Notes: generated by a model from the letters alone, not told the origin. Positions 48,100 to 57,110 are shown, numbered from the stretch's first letter. The stretch is DNA of 64,000 bases from Lysinibacillus parviboronicapiens (GCF_003049575.1 NZ_PYWI01000018.1:35429-99428); one strand, 5' to 3'. A program made the numbers and translations.

Positions 48100-48915
48100 C
48101 TAGTTATAAGTATTTAATAAGTGCTGTAACACTTGAACAGGTACAAACAATCCTACTCGACCAAATGAAACCTGTTTCATTGTTGCAAAAATAACACCTA
48201 TTACCTCACCATCTGCATTAAGGACAGGGCTACCGCTATTGCCTTTGTAAACTGGTGCTTGCATCATCATAACGGGTTCCTGCCAATCTTCTAGTAAAGT
48301 TGTTTCAAGTAACGTACCTTCATTGGCGATTCCTGTAAAGGCAAGTGGATTCCCTATGAAATACACATGCTCACCTTTTGCAAAATGAGGATTGTCAGCG
48401 AGAGGTAGTAATGGTATGTTGTCAGCACTAACTTGTAACAATGCTAAATCGACATCTGGGAAGCTTTGCAATAATTGCGCCTCCATTAGACCTTCTTCTG
48501 GAAACACCACAGACAATGTAAGGGCATCCTCAACAACATGGGCGTTTGTGACAATAAGTCCATCGGAGGAAATGGCAAAACCAGTACCTTTGCTTGTGCC
48601 GGTAGATATCTCAACAACAGCCTTTTTATATAGTTGGATATCTTCTTGTGCAGATAATTTTGTAGATACTTTGATAAAGTCGATAGCTGGAATGGAGTAA
48701 ATTTGAAAAATAAGTGCAAACGTATTAAAAAATAATACAAATGCCATACTCCAAACAATCCATTTGACAATCGGCCTTTGCTTCTTTGGCTTTGTGCCTT
48801 GCAGGCGCTGTTCTTGTTCTTCAGCTAAGGCCTTTTGCTGTTCGGCAAGTACAAGTTCGATAAACTCCTCTTCCGTTAATTCTTCCTCTGGAGAAGACTT
48901 ATGTAAATCATTCAT
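48100..48915 (-). CDS. Membrane-anchored trypsin-like serine protease (HtrA-like, no PDZ)
   Basis: 271 residues: acidic cytoplasmic N-terminus, one membrane helix (about 51-72), then an extracytoplasmic protease domain with the triad His in VTNAHVVE, Asp in DVDLALLQ and Ser in GNSGSPVLN. The PDZ domain of true HtrA proteins is absent. Probably degrades or processes exported proteins. Followed on the same strand (upstream) by a lipoprotein and an LD-carboxypeptidase gene, suggesting an envelope theme. Confidence 0.85.
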   Translation of the reverse strand: MNDLHKSSPEEELTEEEFIELVLAEQQKALAEEQEQRLQGTKPKKQRPIVKWIVWSMAFVLFFNTFALIFQIYSIPAIDFIKVSTKLSAQEDIQLYKKAVVEISTGTSKGTGFAISSDGLIVTNAHVVEDALTLSVVFPEEGLMEAQLLQSFPDVDLALLQVSADNIPLLPLADNPHFAKGEHVYFIGNPLAFTGIANEGTLLETTLLEDWQEPVMMMQAPVYKGNSGSPVLNADGEVIGVIFATMKQVSFGRVGLFVPVQVLQHLLNTYN

Positions 48916-48974
48916 ATTAGGTACCTCCTTATCCCAAAATGAAAGACGTCCAAGCCGGACGCCTGTGAAGCCTC

Positions 48975-49631
48975 TTATTCAATTGTTTGCAGTGTCGATG
49001 TAACGACAAATGGCTCTTCGTTAGCTGTTTTCATCGTATCTTCAATACGGATGAGTCCCACACCTTTTGCGAAATATTTTTTAGTTGTGATGGTATCTGC
49101 TGTACGTGTCAGCACAATAACATCTTGATAGATGTTTGTTCCAGTATTAACAGAAGCATTAGTCGACTGGATGGTCCAACCAGCAAAGCTGTTTCCAACT
49201 TCGAAAGGTAGCTGTAACATAGGCTCAATGATGGCAAACGAAGCCGCTTCTTGAGCTGTTGGAAGTGATGGATGACTATCAACGGCTTTTTTATAGACAA
49301 GCACAATCGCAGAATCCGTTAGTCGATAGACCTTTAATATCGTTACAGCGCCATTATCTTCTATTTGGGCGATATGTGTGTCATCCAAATAGGTTGTTTG
49401 AAGCGAAAAGCTAGCAAATTCGTTGCCTTGTCCTTCAAAATAAGCAGTAGAACCGTCTGGTGGAAAAAAAGAAGCAAGATTATGTGATTGTTGTTCAGCT
49501 GGTTTTTCACTATTAGTTGTCTCATCCATCACTGTTGGTTTTACATGTTGTTCTTGCTGTTCCGTAACTTTATCTGTCGTACAACCAACCAATAGTATTG
49601 CGACAGAGAGTACAAATAAGAGATGTCTCAT
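48975..49631 (-). CDS. Predicted lipoprotein, function unknown
   Basis: 218 residues from ATG 49631 behind GGGGGCTTG. Lipobox ILLVGC (Cys near 17), low-complexity Glu/Gln/Thr linker, then a beta-rich domain (FFPPDGSTAYFEGQGNEFAS ... YFAKGVGLIRIEDTM) like uncharacterised Bacillus lipoproteins. A longer upstream reading frame exists but lacks a ribosome binding site. Outer membrane-face location expected. Confidence 0.7.
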   Translation of the reverse strand: MRHLLFVLSVAILLVGCTTDKVTEQQEQHVKPTVMDETTNSEKPAEQQSHNLASFFPPDGSTAYFEGQGNEFASFSLQTTYLDDTHIAQIEDNGAVTILKVYRLTDSAIVLVYKKAVDSHPSLPTAQEAASFAIIEPMLQLPFEVGNSFAGWTIQSTNASVNTGTNIYQDVIVLTRTADTITTKKYFAKGVGLIRIEDTMKTANEEPFVVTSTLQTIE

Positions 49632-49692
49632 AAGCAAGCCCCCTGTGCTCATTTTCTTTAAGTATACGCGAAGTCTCTTTGTTATACGAATA

Positions 49693-50688
49693 TTATGAAA
49701 ACCAGTTTTCCATAAAGGTAATGCGTTTATTTGTCGTGTCGACACGTACTCGTAAGCCAAGTGGCATAGAATGAAGTGGATGCGTATGACAACAGTCTAC
49801 CTCAGCTAAAATAGGAATGAAGTTTCCATCAAGCTGTTCGAGTAACACATCATATGGCTGTCGGCCTGTCCCTAAATCATCATATTGTTCATGCTTACCT
49901 AAAATAATGGCTGAAGCTTTGTCAAAGATGCCATGCATTTTTAACATAGCAAAATTTTTCTCCACCACTGCGATTGTTTTTGATGTGTCTTCTAATAGTA
50001 AAATATCACCTTCTTCGATTTGAGGGAAGTAAGGTGTTCCGATAAAACCATACATAGTATTGACATTCCCGCCAATTAATCGTCCTTCAGCTACACCATG
50101 CTCGACAGTAATCCATGAATTCCGATGGTGCAATTTTTCTGTTGTTTTTTCTAGCCAATTTAAGCGGTCATCTGTCCAAATAGGCGGCATTGGCATGACA
50201 TAGGGGAACGTGAGCGAATCTACAAAAAGTTCTTTAAAGTATTGCTCTGTATAATGAACTAATGGTGGAAATTCGCCGAAAGTGGAAGCAACAGACGGGC
50301 CATAAAATACAGGGATACCTGTCTTAGCATAAAGCGCAAGTAGGATTGCTGTAACATCTGATAATCCGATAAGTATTTTAGGATGTTGTTGAAATGCCTC
50401 GTAATCTACATAAGGCAGCATACTATTGGCGTTTGTCCCGCCCATTGTCGGTAGAATCATTTTGATATTGGGGTCTCGCAGCAAGGCATTCAGCTCTTCA
50501 GCACGTTCCTTTGGTGTACCAGAGCGATAAAAATCACTCTTTCCAGTCAATACACCTTCTTTAAGAGTGAAGCCAAGAGCATGTAAACGGGCCTTACCTC
50601 GTTCATAGCGTGCTTGTGCGATTACCGAAGCGGGCTTTGACGGTGAGTATATCCCAATTGTATCGCCCTTGTTTAATGGGGAAAACAT
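49693..50688 (-). CDS. S66 peptidase (LD-carboxypeptidase / MccF-like)
   Basis: 331 residues. Ser nucleophile in IGLSDVTA (near 115), Glu in LLLEDTSK (near 240) and His in DCCHTHP (near 308) form the S66 Ser-Glu-His triad. The family includes murein LD-carboxypeptidases and MccF, which cleaves microcin C; no signal peptide is present, so recycling of muropeptides or self-immunity in the cytoplasm are the options. AGAGGTATG before the ATG. Confidence 0.85.
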   Translation of the reverse strand: MFSPLNKGDTIGIYSPSKPASVIAQARYERGKARLHALGFTLKEGVLTGKSDFYRSGTPKERAEELNALLRDPNIKMILPTMGGTNANSMLPYVDYEAFQQHPKILIGLSDVTAILLALYAKTGIPVFYGPSVASTFGEFPPLVHYTEQYFKELFVDSLTFPYVMPMPPIWTDDRLNWLEKTTEKLHHRNSWITVEHGVAEGRLIGGNVNTMYGFIGTPYFPQIEEGDILLLEDTSKTIAVVEKNFAMLKMHGIFDKASAIILGKHEQYDDLGTGRQPYDVLLEQLDGNFIPILAEVDCCHTHPLHSMPLGLRVRVDTTNKRITFMENWFS

Positions 50689-50862
50689 AACATACCTCTT
50701 TCTAATTACATAAGTTTATGCCATTATACATGACTTTACAAATATAAGGGAGATTATGATAACTTTATGAAAGAGCTGTAAAAATTAACTGAAATACATT
50801 ACTGTAGTAGAAAGTAAGATTTCGCGTAATAATATTATGTAAACTAACGAAAAGGAGGAAAC

Positions 50863-50910
50863 TTGCTAGAAAGTGGGGATTTTAATATGATAGAGTTAAG
50901 CCAAAAATAG
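50863..50910 (+). other. 15-codon upstream reading frame
   Basis: TTG preceded by AAAGGAGGAAA encodes LESGDFNMIELSQK and stops at 50910, overlapping the ribosome binding site region of the DinB gene 13 bases later. It could be a leader peptide coupling translation to dinB or a decayed gene start. Confidence 0.3.
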
Positions 50911-50922
50911 GGGGGCGTTTAT

Positions 50923-51396
50923 ATGTATCGTCAAGTAGATGATTTTCTAACTGAATGGTCTAATGCATCAGTAGGGACTATTCAAGTACTAAAAGCAGTA
51001 ACAGATGAAAAATTAGAGCAAAGTATTGTGGAAGGTCATAGTACACTCGGTTGGTTAGGGTGGCATTTAGCGGGTGCAATCGGTTATTTTAGCTACTTAG
51101 CTGGTCTACAAGTGCCGATGCTTCGTCAAGAAGATCCAGTACCTACAACGGCGGCTGAAATTGTTGCTGTCTATGAAAAAGCTGCAAATAGTGTGAAAGA
51201 AGAAGTAGCAAAGCTATCAAATGAAGATTTGCTAGAGGAAGTTAAAGGTTTTGATGGTCCAATTGCGCGAGGAGCATTATTGCGTACACTATTAAATCAT
51301 CAGACACATCATCGTGGTCAAATGACGGTACTACTACGTCAGGCAGGTTTACAAGTACCAGGTGTAATGGGTCCGACCAAAGAAATGCAAAAGTAA
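50923..51396 (+). CDS. DinB-family protein
   Basis: 157 residues, second DinB-like protein of the window and only distantly similar to 3562-4068. His48 (GWHLAG) and the pair in NHQTHHRGQMTVLL give the three metal-binding His. ATAGGGGGGC ribosome binding site. Function unknown; possible stress-related S-transferase. Confidence 0.82.
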   Translation: MYRQVDDFLTEWSNASVGTIQVLKAVTDEKLEQSIVEGHSTLGWLGWHLAGAIGYFSYLAGLQVPMLRQEDPVPTTAAEIVAVYEKAANSVKEEVAKLSNEDLLEEVKGFDGPIARGALLRTLLNHQTHHRGQMTVLLRQAGLQVPGVMGPTKEMQK

Positions 51397-51401
51397 TCAA
51401 A

Positions 51402-51434
51402 ATGGCAGATACGTAGAGTATCTGCTATTTTTGT
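51402..51434 (+). terminator. Rho-independent terminator
   Basis: GCAGATAC-GTAGA-GTATCTGC followed by TATTTTTG. Confidence 0.8.
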
Positions 51435-51505
51435 ACAACAGGGTACCGTTAAAATACGTGTTGTATGTAAAAAAATTATTCGCCTCGCATGCAGGAAAAT
51501 TCATA

Positions 51506-51535
51506 AATAAAAACTCCCCCGGAAAGTTGGGGGAG
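51506..51535 (-). terminator. Rho-independent terminator of the ABC-F gene
   Basis: Minus strand CTCCCCC-AACTTTCC-GGGGGAG followed by TTTTTATTT. Confidence 0.8.
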
Positions 51536-51593
51536 AAGATAATTTGCAGTATTTATCAATGTAGACAATTCACTGGATGTGTTGAGCGACAGT

Positions 51594-53198
51594 TTAGCTT
51601 AAACCTTGGCTATCTTTCCATTCAAGAAACTCATCATACGTTAATAGTTTATCTAAAATTGAGCCGTCCTCACGAATTTCGATGACACGGTTGGCAATTG
51701 TTTGGATGAACTGATGGTCATGAGATGTAAAGATCATCGCGCCTTTGAAGCGGATTAAGCCTTCGTTAAGTGCTTGGATAGACTCAAGGTCAAGATGGTT
51801 CGTTGGCTCGTCAAGTAAAATAACGTTTGCAGTGGCAAGCATCATTTTTGACAGCATACAACGAACTTTTTCGCCCCCTGATAAAACAGAAGGGGACTTT
51901 TTCACTTCTTCACCAGAGAATAACATACGACCTAAGAAGCCGCGTAGGAAGCTTTCAGTTTCATCATCAGGTGAATATTGACGTAACCATTCCACTAATG
52001 ATTTCTCTGAACCTTCGAAGTATTTATCGTGATCGTTTTCAAAGTAGCTTTGAGATGTTGTCACGCCCCATTTAACTGTACCAGCATCTGCTTTTCTTTC
52101 ATCCATTAGAATATCAAGAAGAGCCGTTTTCGCCATTGGGTTACCCAGTAAAATGATTTTATCCTCTTTGTTCATTGAGAAGCGAATATCTTTAAAAAGT
52201 GCTTCGCCTTCATTACTTGCTGAAAGGCCATCAACCGTTAACACATCATTACCGATTTCACGACCAGTTTGGAAGTTGATGAATGGATATTTACGGCTAG
52301 ATGGTTTAATGTCATCAAGTTCAATTTTATCCAACATTTTCTTACGAGAAGTAGCTTGGCTTGATTTAGAAGCGTTCGCAGAGAAACGAGCAACGAATGC
52401 TTGAAGCTCTTTAATTTTTTCTTCTTTCTTCTTGTTTTGGTCTGCCATCATTTTCTGTGCTAATTGGCTAGACTCATACCAGAAGTCATAGTTCCCAACG
52501 TATAATTGGATTTTAGAGAAATCAAGGTCCGCAATATGTGTACATACTTTGTTTAAGAAGTGACGGTCATGGGATACGACTATAACCGTATTTTCAAAGT
52601 TAATTAAAAATTCTTCTAACCATTGGATAGCTTTTAAGTCAAGGTGGTTGGTAGGCTCATCTAGTAATAGAACGTCTGGTTTACCAAATAGAGCTTGTGC
52701 TAATAAGACTTTAACCTTGTCAGAACCTTCGAGGTCAGCCATTAGCATGTAATGAAGCTCGTCGCCAATCCCTAAGCCGTTTAATAATGTTGCTGCTTCT
52801 GAGTCAGCTTCCCAACCATTTAGGTCAGCGAATTCACCCTCTAATTCCGCAGCACGCATGCCATCTTCATCAGAGAAGTCTTCTTTTGCATAGATTGCGT
52901 CTTTTTCTGCTTTTACTTCCCAAAGACGTTTATTCCCCATTACAACTGTATCTAATACATTGAATTCATCGTATTCGAAATGGTTTTGTTTAAGGACTGA
53001 TAAGCGTTCGTCCTTCCCCATTGATACATTTCCTTCTTGGGCTTCAATTTCACCAGAAAGAATTTTTAGGAATGTTGATTTACCAGCTCCGTTTGCTCCG
53101 ATTAAACCGTAGCAATTCCCAGGTGTGAATTTTATATTTACGTCTTCAAATAGTTTACGATCGCCATAGCGAAGACCTACATTACTTACTTGAATCAT
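51594..53198 (-). CDS. ykpA: ABC-F family ATPase (YkpA/YbiT type)
   Basis: 534 residues from ATG 53198 behind AAAGGAGGA. Two ABC domains in one soluble chain, no membrane domain. First Walker A GANGAGKST, signature LEGSDKVKV (diverged), Walker B VLLLDEPTNHLD; linker rich in Lys; second domain with LSGGEKVR and VILLDEPTNHLD. The second P-loop reads GNPMAKTAL, lacking the usual G-K spacing, which I recall also in Bacillus YkpA. ABC-F proteins act on the ribosome (translation factors or antibiotic protection); this subgroup is a housekeeping one. Confidence 0.9.
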   Translation of the reverse strand: MIQVSNVGLRYGDRKLFEDVNIKFTPGNCYGLIGANGAGKSTFLKILSGEIEAQEGNVSMGKDERLSVLKQNHFEYDEFNVLDTVVMGNKRLWEVKAEKDAIYAKEDFSDEDGMRAAELEGEFADLNGWEADSEAATLLNGLGIGDELHYMLMADLEGSDKVKVLLAQALFGKPDVLLLDEPTNHLDLKAIQWLEEFLINFENTVIVVSHDRHFLNKVCTHIADLDFSKIQLYVGNYDFWYESSQLAQKMMADQNKKKEEKIKELQAFVARFSANASKSSQATSRKKMLDKIELDDIKPSSRKYPFINFQTGREIGNDVLTVDGLSASNEGEALFKDIRFSMNKEDKIILLGNPMAKTALLDILMDERKADAGTVKWGVTTSQSYFENDHDKYFEGSEKSLVEWLRQYSPDDETESFLRGFLGRMLFSGEEVKKSPSVLSGGEKVRCMLSKMMLATANVILLDEPTNHLDLESIQALNEGLIRFKGAMIFTSHDHQFIQTIANRVIEIREDGSILDKLLTYDEFLEWKDSQGLS

Positions 53199-53327
53199 GC
53201 AAGTTCCTCCTTTTTTCACAATGGCTCTAGTATATCATGAAATATGTTCCATAGTCTATAAACATTATTAAATCAACGTTTATCGTTAATAGAGCTATTG
53301 CTTGGCCTCAGTTCCTGCTCCAGCTAC

Positions 53328-53470
53328 CTATAAACTGTTACTGAATAAAGAAACAGCTTCCACTTCCATTTCTTTCAAAACATGCCCATACACTTTAAAA
53401 ATCATATCAGGCGTATTCCCAAGTCTTTCCGAAATTACTTTCACATTCATATAAGAAATTAATGGAAAAA
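53328..53470 (-). pseudogene. Tyrosine recombinase (phage-type integrase), C-terminal fragment
   Basis: Minus-strand frame reads LISYMNVKVISERLGNTPDM, then FKVYGHVLKEMEVEA to a stop at 53328, the last 45 residues of a phage/ICE integrase including the catalytic Tyr in VYGH. The upstream part is absent. First sign of the accessory region. Confidence 0.75.
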
Positions 53471-53594
53471 TTCCTGCCAAACTCTATCGAGTTTGAAAAT
53501 GAGATTTAGAACTTACAAAATTTTTATCCTTGGAGAGAAAAAGATGTGCAGCAACCAGTAACGAATAAATCAGAAAACAAAGGTGGTCATTAAA

Positions 53595-53898
53595 ATGGGA
53601 AGCTTATGTATATTAGCAGAAAAACCCTCACAAGCCAAAGCGTATGCAGAAGCATTTGAAGTAGCAAAAAGGGAAATTAAAGCCATGCAGCACTTTTCCA
53701 GACTGTGAAATTATCACATGGGGTATTGGTCATTTGGTTGGTTTAAAAATGCCAGCATATTATAAGGAAGAATGGAAAAGATGGGATTTTAAAAATTTAC
53801 CGATTATTCCTAATCGATTTGAATATAAAGTATCTGAGGACAAAAAAATCCAATTTAATGCTGTGAAGAAATTGATTAATAATGGGAAATTGGAATAA
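53595..53898 (+). pseudogene. DNA topoisomerase III (TopB-like), N-terminal fragment
   Basis: ATG 53595 behind AAAGGTGG begins GSLCILAEKPSQAKAYAEAF, the Toprim start of topoisomerase III. The frame breaks near 53680-53700 and continues one frame over as CEIITWGIGHLVGLKMPAYY and RWDFKNLPIIPNRFEYKV to a stop at 53898. Only about 100 of roughly 700 residues survive. Such topoisomerases are typical of conjugative plasmids and ICEs. Confidence 0.75.
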
Positions 53899-54187
53899 AT
53901 GGATGTGATAAGGATGTATCTCTACAAAACGGCAAGCACATAAATCCTAAATGCTATAAAAGCTATTTATTTAAGTTCTATCTTGCGTTTTAATAATGCA
54001 CATAATTATTTTTATAACTTGCACATAAGTAAAAGCTTACCAAAATAGTCTATTTACTAATTGATAAGCTCTTTAATTTACTGAAATCTAAATAAAAAAT
54101 TCTTCTCCATAAAATTTTCTTACACCCAAATTAACTTCACTAAAGCAAATCTTTAATATATTAATCTTCAAGAAAGAGGGGGATTAT
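53899..54187. other. AT-rich non-coding stretch
   Basis: Nothing supported; weak inverted repeat AAAGCTTACC...GATAAGCTCTTT around 54033-54072. Confidence 0.3.
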
Positions 54188-54770
54188 ATGACAAATTCTA
54201 TAACGGATGTACCAGCAAGTATAGCCGGTTATTTATTATTAGCAGTTCGGGAAATTTCAAACCTGCTTTCTAATGGGGATATTAATGATTTAGTAGGGAT
54301 TGAACAAGGCGCGGATGTTCGAGTTTTTAAACAAGGGAAATAAAAAAAGTGTAGAAGCTAAATTTTATAAAAATTCTGATTTCAATAGAACGCATTCCTC
54401 TATTTGTCACACTCTTTATAATTTTTACATAAGTTTTTAGTGGCTTCTGAAACTGGGGAATCAATTGATGACTATGAGTTCCATACGAATGTACCAATTA
54501 CAGAAGCAGATAAACAGTTCTTTGATAGATGGAATACATTCGACTCATGTACGGATGAAGAAAAAAAGAATATATTACATACATAAAGGAGTCGATTATC
54601 CGAGATCGTCTCAACACTAATCGTGCTAAAGAAGTAATTCCACAAATGGAAGCATATATACAGAAAAGGAAGATGGAAACTATTTTTTCAAAGTTTATCG
54701 ATGGCACAAGTGCTTTAATCCCTCTTTTACAGAGCATCTTCTTGCTTGTAGGGGTTACCCTGGTCAAGTA
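54188..54770 (+). pseudogene. Decayed gene resembling nuclease-type defence (DUF4297/ABC-3C-like) protein
   Basis: ATG 54188 behind AGAGGGGGAT encodes 51 codons (SIAGYLLLAVREISNLLSNG, VGIEQGADVRVFKQG) then stops at 54343. One frame over, KKSVEAKFYKNSDFNRTHSS continues, and further pieces (ETGESIDDYEFHTNVPITEA, KESIIRDRLNTNRAKEVIPQ) follow to about 54770. The layout GYxxQ-like start, IE..DDV-like acidic motif and xAKxx resembles the N-terminal dsDNA nuclease domain of Cap4/ABC-3C proteins; this is an impression, not an alignment. Confidence 0.4.
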
Positions 54771-55315
54771 GACAGCTTTAAAAGAGACTATGCAGCCAAC
54801 TGGTGTCGATATTCTTAGATATCGTTCTGAATATGTTGGCATTCCCCCATTTACAGATTTGGATACTGCTTTTTTAAGTATTCAGCCTGTGCTTTATAGT
54901 AAACCCGCTCTTCTTCTACGCTCTTAAAATGAATATGTTACACCAGTGGCTTCAGAACCTGTAGTTTGTAGACAATTATACGCTTCAATTGATCCCATTT
55001 CTTTAAATTTTTCCCCTATTGTTCGACTTGTGTTTATTTTAAATAGCCAGATTGTTTGGCAATGGAATACTTTAGACTCATTTGTATACGAATTATTTTT
55101 CTAGTTAAGAATAGTTTTTTTAAGTAAAAGTTAACTACAGATTATTGTAGATTATTTAACATTATTTACTTAAAGAGATAATATCACACATTTTTCAGAT
55201 TTATTTAAGTCTATTGATATGGTGTATAGTTTGAGATTTATTTAAATTATGGATATATTAGGTATTGTGACTTGTAAATTACATATATGTATTTAGATAT
55301 TAAAAATAAAATAGT
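54771..55315. other. Remnant-rich AT region
   Basis: Short open stretches (for example EYVGIPPFTDLDTAFLSIQP near 54840-54900 and IVRLVFILNSQIVWQWNTL near 55020-55080) look like protein debris but have no starts or identities. The remainder up to 55315 is very AT-rich. Confidence 0.35.
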
Positions 55316-55345
55316 TTGAAAATTAAATCAAAGTTGTGTTACAAT
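55316..55345 (+). promoter_or_regulatory. Probable sigma-A promoter of the RiPP cluster
   Basis: TTGAAA (55316-55321), 18-base spacer, TACAAT (55340-55345), followed 45 bases later by the first cluster gene. Confidence 0.55.
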
Positions 55346-55389
55346 ATTTTCTAGTTATTACATTATATTCAAAAAAGGGTGAGGTGCAT

Positions 55390-56190
55390 GTGAAAGGTTG
55401 TGCTATCTTTTTAGAGGATTCAGATGAAATAGTAAGACAAGCTAAGTTGATAGAAGATTCCTCCGAATCAATTGTTGTAAGTATTCCTCTAACGGGAAGG
55501 GAAAGAGAGTCCGTAAGATTAAAGAGTAATGATTTTGTTAAACCTATATTCACACTACCGTGGAATAATCATGAAAATATGTTAAATGAAGTTAAGCGGA
55601 CTATTAAATATTTCAATCCAAGATTAATAATTTTTAAATTGGGTATTTGGGGACAAGGAGAGTGTTATTTTGATCCTAAAGGAATAGAATTAGCAGAAAT
55701 AAATAATAATCAAGTGAAATGCATAGAAGAATTTGCTAATTTGAATGAGATAGAAATTGCATTTCATCCTATTAGGACTCCTTGGCTTCCAATCGCTAAT
55801 TACATTAAACTTCTTAAAAATCTAAGGGGTTTAACATCAAGCAAGATTTCAATTGACCTTGCTGAGGTTATGTGTGATCTGAAAAATTTGAATCTAGAAC
55901 AAGATAGTTTATCTTTAAAATCTATTAGTGAAGTTGTAGATATTACATGGTTAGAATCTTATCGTTTTGATGAGGCAGGTATTTACATGACTTGTGCATG
56001 TACCGAGATTAAGGAAGATGTTTGGTTAACATATAAAAAGTATTTTCGAAACACTCTTCCTATTTTGAAAACAGATCGTCTATCATCAGATAACCAAATT
56101 ATCAATGATTTAAGAAAGCTTAATAAAATTAGAGGTGATTTAAATGGAGAAATTGAAAAAGCAAGACATATTAGTACGTTTAAGTATTGA
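55390..56190 (+). CDS. Unrecognised RiPP-cluster protein, TIM-barrel-like
   Basis: 266 residues from GTG 55390 behind AAGGGTGAGG. Alternating strand/helix pattern with repeated hydrophobic strands (ESIVVSIPL, RLIIFKLGIWG, EIEIAFHPIR, KISIDLAEVM, VVDITWLESY) suggests an xylose-isomerase/AP-endonuclease-like TIM barrel, but I see no complete metal site and no family match. First gene of the cluster; its last 47 bases overlap the next gene. Could be an accessory modifying or binding protein. Confidence 0.6.
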   Translation: MKGCAIFLEDSDEIVRQAKLIEDSSESIVVSIPLTGRERESVRLKSNDFVKPIFTLPWNNHENMLNEVKRTIKYFNPRLIIFKLGIWGQGECYFDPKGIELAEINNNQVKCIEEFANLNEIEIAFHPIRTPWLPIANYIKLLKNLRGLTSSKISIDLAEVMCDLKNLNLEQDSLSLKSISEVVDITWLESYRFDEAGIYMTCACTEIKEDVWLTYKKYFRNTLPILKTDRLSSDNQIINDLRKLNKIRGDLNGEIEKARHISTFKY

Positions 56191-56932
56191 TCCTAAATGG
56201 AATATTGATGATCCTAATAGTCCTTTTACAGATATGATAAAACATAATAACTATGAAGAAATATTAAATATTAATGTAGATTCATTAAATGCTGAAAAAA
56301 GAGGGCGTTGGAAGCAAATATTAAAAATGGTTGCTCCTATATTTAAAAAAACTATTGAAAAATTGAATGAAATGGACCCTACAGAAGAGTTTATTTATAA
56401 TAAATTTTTCCAAGAGTACTTATCTTCAGACTATTTATGGGATGTTAATTGTAGTTTAGAACATCCAGCTGGATTCGGAAAGGGTTCAGAAAAGGGGACT
56501 TCTTTTTATAATTATATTGTTAATAATATTGATATTCCTATTTATATCAAAGAGTTAAGTGAATTGGAGTATTCTATTTTTAAAGCGTCTTATATTCCTT
56601 CAAATAAAAAAGTCTATGATATTAATAAACCAGTATATCTTGCTCGAAATGTATCGCTAATAAAAAGTGAACATGGTGTGCTGAATATACTTGAAAATAA
56701 TAACAAGATTAAACGCAATATTGAATATTATGTTGTGGGGTCGAAGGGCAAGGTTTACAGAATTAATGAATCTACATACAGAGTGTTAACTGTGTTGGAG
56801 AATGAAAGAAATATTACTATAGATAGTAGTGAGTTACAATTTTTTGAACAAGCTAATAATATAGGGATATTAACTAATGATTTAAATGTAATTGACAAAG
56901 ATTTATTAAATAAATTTTTTGGTATTAAATAA
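56144..56932 (+). CDS. Probable MNIO partner protein (HvfC/DUF2063-like) with PqqD-like tail
   Basis: 262 residues, ATG behind AGAGGTGAT. Residues about 50-150 (ILKMVAPIFKKTIEKLNE ... SFYNYIVNN ... PIYIKELSELEYSIFKASY) follow the pattern of DUF2063/HvfC-type proteins that bind precursor peptides for DUF692 oxidases: a helical domain ending in a PxYxxELxxLEW-like motif. Residues about 198-245 (GKVYRINESTYRVLTVLENE) resemble a PqqD/RRE-like winged helix. Both are judged by eye. Likely recruits the precursor to the MNIO at 60603-61424. Confidence 0.55.
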   Translation: MEKLKKQDILVRLSIDPKWNIDDPNSPFTDMIKHNNYEEILNINVDSLNAEKRGRWKQILKMVAPIFKKTIEKLNEMDPTEEFIYNKFFQEYLSSDYLWDVNCSLEHPAGFGKGSEKGTSFYNYIVNNIDIPIYIKELSELEYSIFKASYIPSNKKVYDINKPVYLARNVSLIKSEHGVLNILENNNKIKRNIEYYVVGSKGKVYRINESTYRVLTVLENERNITIDSSELQFFEQANNIGILTNDLNVIDKDLLNKFFGIK

Positions 56933-56943
56933 TTTACTTTGTT

Positions 56944-56960
56944 ATAGCCTCACTGGACAA
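56944..56960 (+). repeat. Left arm of an inverted repeat flanking the precursor array
   Basis: ATAGCCTCACTGGACAA is the reverse complement, with one mismatch and one gap, of 57634-57650 just after the last precursor gene. Confidence 0.6.
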
Positions 56961-57066
56961 TAAAAAAGTTGAAGAAAAACTAAAAGAACCAGAAAAAGAG
57001 ATTACACCAAATTTCTTTTCAGAAAGATTCAATTTTAGGTCTTCATTCAAGAGACCGTGTAGATAA
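56953..57066 (+). pseudogene. Decayed RiPP precursor gene (copy 0)
   Basis: Aligns base for base with the intact precursors but the ATG has become CTG and there is no ribosome binding site; a 23-base internal deletion removes the DVESEIP part and shifts the frame so the core becomes RSSFKRPCR. Marks the worn left edge of the tandem array. Confidence 0.85.
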
Positions 57067-57110
57067 TTAAAGTGTTTAATAAAGCATTACTAATGAAGGA
57101 GAGAAATAAT

